A DNA stretch of 64,000 nucleotides from Pseudomonas entomophila (GTDB lineage Bacteria > Pseudomonadota > Gammaproteobacteria > Pseudomonadales > Pseudomonadaceae), in the NCBI RefSeq assembly GCF_018417595.1, contig NZ_CP070982.1, forward strand, positions 1,699,501-1,763,500, given 5' to 3'. Within the stretch, counting starts at the first letter, position 1; each line of letters starts with the position of its first letter. Position numbers and translations under genes: made by a program. This document shows, piece by piece, positions 60,290 through 64,000 of this stretch. Below the pieces are notes generated by a model. The model saw only the letters and a program-made list of their open reading frames with translations. It ran no database searches and was not told the origin of the DNA.

Positions 60290-61123
60290 ATGAGTACTCT
60301 GAGCTGGATTCGTGGTGTCAATGGCACCCTTGGCCACCTGGTCCCCGAGCATGTCGCCGGCAAGATGCGCCGGGCCTTCATGACCCCGCGCACACTGCCG
60401 CCCAAGCCTTGGGAGCTGCCGTTGCTGGCGCGGGCCGAGCGCATCACCTTGCGCTTCGGGCTGTCGGCGCTGCGTTGGGGCCAGGGGCCGACCGTGCTGC
60501 TGATGCACGGTTGGGAAGGGCGGCCGACCCAGTTCGCCGCCTTGATCGAGACCCTGGTCGACGCCGGTTACACCGTGGTTTCACTGGAGGGGCCGGGCCA
60601 TGGTCATTCGCCGGGCAACCAGGCCCATGTGGTGCTGTTTGCCCGCGCATTGCTCGAAGCTGCCGCCGAACTGCCACCCTTGCGCGCGGTGGTCGGCCAT
60701 TCCATGGGCGGCGCCAGCCTGATGCTGGCCTTGCAATGGGGTTTGCGTACGGAGGCGGCGGTGAGCATCGCCGCGCCGGCCCAATTGCTGGGCGTGCTGC
60801 GCGGTTTTGCCCGGCATCTGGGTTTGCCGGCACGGGCGCGGGCGGCGTTCATTCGCCAGGTGGAGCGGGATGTCGGCATTCAGGTGGCGCGCCTGGATGT
60901 CAGTGGTTACCAGCTGGACCTGCCGGGTCTGGTGGTGCATGCCCAGGACGATACCCTGGTGTCGGCCAGCGAGGCGCCGCTCATCCACAAGGCCTGGTTC
61001 GATAGCCGCCTGCTGATGCTGGAGGAGGGCGGCCACCTGCGGGTGCTGGCCGACCCGCGCCTGGGCCAGGCGGTGCTGGAGCTGCTGGCGCGCTCCACCC
61101 AGCGCGTGCGGCAAAGCGCCTGA
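60290..61123 (+). CDS. Alpha/beta hydrolase
   Basis: 277 residues. Oxyanion motif LMHGWEGRP (72-80), nucleophile S138 in GHSMGG, acid in VVHAQDDTLV and base in EEGGHLRVLAD. Esterase/lipase-like, cytoplasmic (no signal peptide). Likely in one transcript with the TetR gene in front. Substrate unknown. Confidence 0.9.
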   Translation: MSTLSWIRGVNGTLGHLVPEHVAGKMRRAFMTPRTLPPKPWELPLLARAERITLRFGLSALRWGQGPTVLLMHGWEGRPTQFAALIETLVDAGYTVVSLEGPGHGHSPGNQAHVVLFARALLEAAAELPPLRAVVGHSMGGASLMLALQWGLRTEAAVSIAAPAQLLGVLRGFARHLGLPARARAAFIRQVERDVGIQVARLDVSGYQLDLPGLVVHAQDDTLVSASEAPLIHKAWFDSRLLMLEEGGHLRVLADPRLGQAVLELLARSTQRVRQSA

Positions 61124-61170
61124 GCTTCCGTTACACTCTGCCCGTTCACCAACACCCTATGGGAGCGGGC

Positions 61171-61605
61171 ATGAGCTGGGATCTGGCAGCACCATTCGTC
61201 ATCGACCTGCGCGTCGGCAACGAGGATATCGATGGCCTCGGCCACGCCAACAATGCCGTGTATGTCACCTGGCTGGAGCGCTGCGCGTGGCGCCATTCGC
61301 AGCGCCTGGGGCTGGACCTGGCCGAGTACCGGCGCCTGGACCGCGCCATGGCGGTGGTCCGCCACGAGATCGACTATCTGGCCGCGGCCTATGAGGACGA
61401 CGAGCTGCAACTGGCCACCTGGATCATCGATTGGGACCAGCGCCTGCGCATGACCCGTCGTTTCCAGCTCAAGCGCCCGAGCGATGGCGTCACGTTGCTG
61501 CGCGCGCAGACCACCTTCGCCTGCATCGAGCTGTCCAGCGGCAAGCCCCGGCGCATGCCGGCGGAATTCCTCGACGGTTATGGCCCGGCGCTGATCGGCA
61601 ACTGA
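61171..61605 (+). CDS. Hot-dog fold acyl-CoA thioesterase (4HBT family)
   Basis: 144 residues. [22 protein letters not shown] (about 15-36) contains the 4HBT signature with D21 as likely catalytic Asp. YbgC/FadM-like. Start 61171 has GGGAGCGGGC before it; the ATG four codons earlier is inside that site. Role in fatty-acid turnover is inferred. Confidence 0.9.
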   Translation: MSWDLAAPFVIDLRVGNEDIDGLGHANNAVYVTWLERCAWRHSQRLGLDLAEYRRLDRAMAVVRHEIDYLAAAYEDDELQLATWIIDWDQRLRMTRRFQLKRPSDGVTLLRAQTTFACIELSSGKPRRMPAEFLDGYGPALIGN

Positions 61606-61657
61606 AGCGTGGCGGTTTTTTGCTAGACTGCCGCCCTTTTCGTACCGAGACACTTCC

Positions 61658-62629
61658 ATGCAAATTGCCCTGGCCCCGATGGAGGGGCTGGTCGACAACA
61701 TCCTGCGCGACGTCCTGACCCGGGTGGGGGGCATCGACTGGTGCGTCACCGAGTTCATCCGCGTCTGCGACCGCCTGTTGCCGGAGTCTTCGTTCGACAA
61801 GCTCGCACCTGAACTGCGCCGGGGCGCGCGCACCGCGGCAGGCGTGCCGATGCGTGTGCAATTGCTTGGTTCGGACCCGGTATGCCTGGCCGAGAACGCG
61901 GTGCTGGCCTGCGAGCTGGGTGCGCCGGTGATCGACCTGAACTTCGGCTGCCCGGCCAAGACCGTGAACAAGTCCCGTGGCGGGGCGGTGTTGCTCAAGG
62001 AGCCTGAACTGCTGCACGCCATCGTGCGCGAGGTGCGCCGCCAGGTGCCGGCGCATATCCCGGTGACCGCCAAGATGCGCCTGGGCTTCGAAACCCCGGA
62101 TGGCGCCCTGGATTGCGCCACGGCCCTGGCCGAGGGCGGCGCCGAGCATCTTGTGGTGCATGCCCGGACCAAGGTCGAGGGCTACAAGCCGCCGGCGCAT
62201 TGGGAGTGGGTGGCGCGGGTGCAGGACGTGGTCAAGGTGCCGGTGTTCGCCAATGGCGAGATCTGGACTGTCGAGGACTGGCGGCGCTGCCGCGAGGTCA
62301 GTGGCGCCACGGACATCATGCTGGGGCGCGGGTTGGTTTCCCGGCCGGACCTGGCGTTGCAGATCGCGGCGGCCCGTGATGGCGTGGAGTACCAGCCGAT
62401 GACGTGGGACGACCTGTTGCCGCTGTTGCGCGAGTTCTGGCGCCAGGCCCAGGACAAGCTGTCGCCGCGCTATGCGCCGGGGCGGATGAAGCAGTGGCTG
62501 GCGATGCTCACCCGCAGCTACCCCGAGGCGGTGGTGCTGTTTGCCGAACTGCGCCGCGAGGATGATTGTCAGCGGATCAGTCGGTTGCTGGGTTGTGAAG
62601 CGCAGGTCTTCGAGGAATGCGTTGCCTGA
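61658..62629 (+). CDS. dusC: tRNA-dihydrouridine(16) synthase DusC
   Basis: 323 residues. FMN enzyme reducing U16 of t[19 protein letters not shown] at the start, catalytic C98 in [15 protein letters not shown] (same number as in E. coli DusC), and [17 protein letters not shown]. Full length. Own transcription unit before ibpA. Confidence 0.95.
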   Translation: MQIALAPMEGLVDNILRDVLTRVGGIDWCVTEFIRVCDRLLPESSFDKLAPELRRGARTAAGVPMRVQLLGSDPVCLAENAVLACELGAPVIDLNFGCPAKTVNKSRGGAVLLKEPELLHAIVREVRRQVPAHIPVTAKMRLGFETPDGALDCATALAEGGAEHLVVHARTKVEGYKPPAHWEWVARVQDVVKVPVFANGEIWTVEDWRRCREVSGATDIMLGRGLVSRPDLALQIAAARDGVEYQPMTWDDLLPLLREFWRQAQDKLSPRYAPGRMKQWLAMLTRSYPEAVVLFAELRREDDCQRISRLLGCEAQVFEECVA

Positions 62630-62673
62630 GCCGGCGCTATCGCGGGGCAAGCAGGAAAAATTTTTGACGTCCT

Positions 62674-62699
62674 CTTGAAACCCGTTTACCCGGCCATAT
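62674..62699 (+). promoter_or_regulatory. Heat-shock (sigma32) promoter of ibpA
   Basis: CTTGAAA (62674-62680), then 13 bases and CCATAT (62694-62699), close to the sigma32 pattern CTTGAAA-N11-16-CCCCATNT. Confidence 0.75.
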
Positions 62700-62735
62700 C
62701 TCTTGAGTACGCGATGCCGAAGTCGGGTCGCGTAG

Positions 62736-62773
62736 TGACTTAACTTGCTGAATCTCAGGAGTTCATGACCATG
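62736..62773 (+). promoter_or_regulatory. ROSE-like RNA thermometer hairpin of ibpA
   Basis: ACTTGCTG pairs with CAGGAGT leaving one G unpaired, which buries the AGGAG ribosome site next to the start. Such short ROSE-like thermometers are known for ibpA of Pseudomonas. A second stem upstream (GCGATGCCGAAGTCGGGTCGC) fits the leader layout. Confidence 0.7.
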
Positions 62774-63217
62774 ACTACCGCTTTCTCTCTCGCACCACTT
62801 TTCCGCAATTCCGTGGGTTTCGACCGTTTCAACGACCTGTTCGAAGCCGCCGCCCGTAACGAGGCCGGTAGCAGCTACCCGCCCTACAACGTGGAAAAGC
62901 ACGGTGAAGACCACTATCGCATCGTGGTTGCCGCAGCCGGCTTCCAGGAGAACGACCTCGACCTGCAGGTCGAGAAAGGCGTCCTGACCGTGACCGGCGG
63001 CAAGCGCGAAACCAACGGCGCGGCAGGGGTCACCTACCTGCATCAGGGCATTGCCCAGCGCGCCTTCAAGCTGTCGTTCCGCCTGGCCGACCATATCGAG
63101 GTCAAGGGCGCCGGCCTGGCCAACGGCTTGCTCAGCATCGAACTGCTGCGCGTAGTGCCGGAAGAGGCCAAGGCCAAGCGCATCCCGATCAATGGCGACA
63201 AGCCTGCGCTGAACTGA
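62771..63217 (+). CDS. ibpA: Small heat shock protein IbpA (Hsp20)
   Basis: 148 residues. Holdase chaperone with an alpha-crystallin domain (about 35-130; YRIVVAAAGFQENDLDLQVE). FNDLFEAAARNE is the N-terminal arm. The start is taken at the second ATG (MTTAFSLAPLF), 9 bases after AGGAG; the first ATG at 62765 is too close. The canonical C-terminal I-X-I is present as RIPI. Sigma32 promoter and thermometer precede it. Confidence 0.95.
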   Translation: MTTAFSLAPLFRNSVGFDRFNDLFEAAARNEAGSSYPPYNVEKHGEDHYRIVVAAAGFQENDLDLQVEKGVLTVTGGKRETNGAAGVTYLHQGIAQRAFKLSFRLADHIEVKGAGLANGLLSIELLRVVPEEAKAKRIPINGDKPALN

Positions 63218-63234
63218 GTTCGGCGGCATGAAAG

Positions 63235-63262
63235 AAAGGGCACCTTCGGGTGCCCTTTTTGT
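63235..63262 (+). terminator. Terminator of ibpA
   Basis: AAAGGGCACC-TTCG-GGTGCCCTTT followed by TTGTATTTC. UUCG loop. Confidence 0.92.
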
Positions 63263-63284
63263 ATTTCCGCGACCCTGCTGTCCT

Positions 63285-63371
63285 CTGCAGGAGCGGCTTC
63301 AGCCGCGATACAGGCGCCGCAGTCCTGGCGCCCGCTTGCGCGGGTGATCGCGGCTGAAGCCGCTTCTACAG
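63285..63371. repeat. REP doublet (family B)
   Basis: CTGCAGGAGCGGCTTCAGCC and inverted GGCTGAAGCCGCTTCTACAG with inner GGCGCCCGCTTGCGCGGGTG stem. Confidence 0.88.
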
Positions 63372-63384
63372 CGTGTTGCGCATT

Positions 63385-64000
63385 TCAGTAATCCGCCGGC
63401 GCCTCCAGCAGCATCTGGCGAAACTCCGGCAGCGGCAGTGGCCGGCTGTGCAGGTAGCCCTGGTACAGGTGGCAACCCAGCCGTTCCAGGAACTCCAGTT
63501 GCTCGGTCAGCTCCACGCCCTCGGCGATCACCGCCAGCTCCAGGCTGCGTGCCATGGCCACGATAGCGCGGACGATCTCGGCGTCGTTGGAGTCGACCGG
63601 CGCATCGCGTACGAAAGTCTGGTCGATCTTCAACGCATCCACCGGCAGGCGCTTGAGGTAGGTGAGCGACGAATAGCCGGTACCAAAGTCATCCATGGCG
63701 AAACTCACACCGTAGCGCTTGAGCTCACGCATCTTGCTGATGGTATCCTCGAGGTTCTGGATGACGATGCCTTCGGTGATCTCCAGGGTGAGCATGCGCC
63801 GCGGCAGGCGGTAGTCGTCGAGGCTGCGCAACACCCGCTCGACGAAGTCGTTCTGGCGGAACTGCCGGGGGCTGATGTTGACGCACAGGCTGAAGTCGTC
63901 GGCGTCGATCAGGCCGTCTTCGAGCATGCGGGCGCAGGCGTCGCAGGCTTCGTCGAGGATCCAGCTGCCCACTTCGAGGATCAGGCCGCTTTCCTCGAGC
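63385..64000 (-). CDS. EAL-domain cyclic-di-GMP phosphodiesterase (C-terminal part, cut by window edge)
   Basis: The last 204 residues of an EAL domain. Visible motifs: SPRQFRQ, LEITEG, DDFGTGYSSLTYLKRLPVDALKID with the metal-binding DD pair, and EGVE. The E-A-L motif itself and any GGDEF or sensor domain lie outside the window. All catalytic residues in view are kept, so active phosphodiesterase is likely. Lies convergent to ibpA. Confidence 0.92.
   Translation of the reverse strand, partial: LEESGLILEVGSWILDEACDACARMLEDGLIDADDFSLCVNISPRQFRQNDFVERVLRSLDDYRLPRRMLTLEITEGIVIQNLEDTISKMRELKRYGVSFAMDDFGTGYSSLTYLKRLPVDALKIDQTFVRDAPVDSNDAEIVRAIVAMARSLELAVIAEGVELTEQLEFLERLGCHLYQGYLHSRPLPLPEFRQMLLEAPADY

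Overview
The window is chromosomal DNA of a Pseudomonas, most likely the P. putida group. The evidence is the high G+C content, the typical Pseudomonas gene order (tpm-htpX-alaA-msrB-gpx-sagS; comEC-exbBD-lpxK-kdsB-murB against rne; rluC-HAD-sppA; yceD-rpmF-plsX-fabD-fabG-acpP-fabF-pabC-mltG-tmk-holB-tatD), and many REP doublets built on stems such as CGGATGAATCCGCTCCTAC. No phage, insertion sequence or CRISPR array was seen.

Layout. 1-1 kb: N-terminal part of a type VI secretion VgrG, cut by the window edge. 1.1-10.9 kb: stress and repair genes (LigB-type dioxygenase, tpm, htpX, alaA, msrB, glutathione peroxidase, a SagS-like hybrid kinase, a DUF815 ATPase, a free-methionine-sulfoxide reductase). 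11.2-11.8 kb: tRNA operon Glu-Gly-Glu-Gly-Gly with a clear sigma70 promoter and terminator. 11.9-18.3 kb: PA2817-type protein, FadE acyl-CoA dehydrogenase, a GST, a two-gene ABC exporter and a DUF2062 membrane protein. 18.4-25.6 kb: comEC and a compact envelope operon (exbB-exbD-lpxK-Trm112-kdsB-ptp-murB). 25.7-29.0 kb: rne on the minus strand, with a 12-fold RAPREE repeat and a long structured leader. 29.8-33.0 kb: rluC, HAD phosphatase, sppA, and maf facing them. 33.1-43.1 kb: ribosomal protein L32, the fatty-acid cluster and the tmk-holB-tatD group; pilZ is missing from its usual place after holB. 43.4-47.6 kb: class V aminotransferase, TetR, moaA, DUF4823 lipoprotein, DUF1285 protein.

47.6-50.5 kb is the most accessory-looking part. 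It is a gene-free 1.1 kb stretch with three different hexanucleotide tandem arrays (TTGATC x24, AAAGCC x4, GGCAAC x10) around two diverged, inverted copies of a hairpin-rich element. A secreted cupin protein and an atypical 414-residue deaminase-fold protein follow, and the stretch ends at the 3' side of a tRNA-Asn gene.

50.6-64 kb: aromatic aminotransferase, uvrB, an EmrAB-like efflux pair, gltX, a tandemly duplicated tRNA Ala-Glu cluster, TetR/hydrolase/thioesterase, dusC, ibpA (with a heat-shock promoter and a ROSE-like thermometer candidate), and the C-terminal part of an EAL-domain protein cut by the window edge.

Most of the window is ordinary core genome. The best candidates for something undescribed are the paired structured element with hexanucleotide arrays at 47.6-48.6 kb, and a nested-palindrome REP element at 20.66-20.91 kb. 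All statements about other genomes are from memory and could not be checked here.
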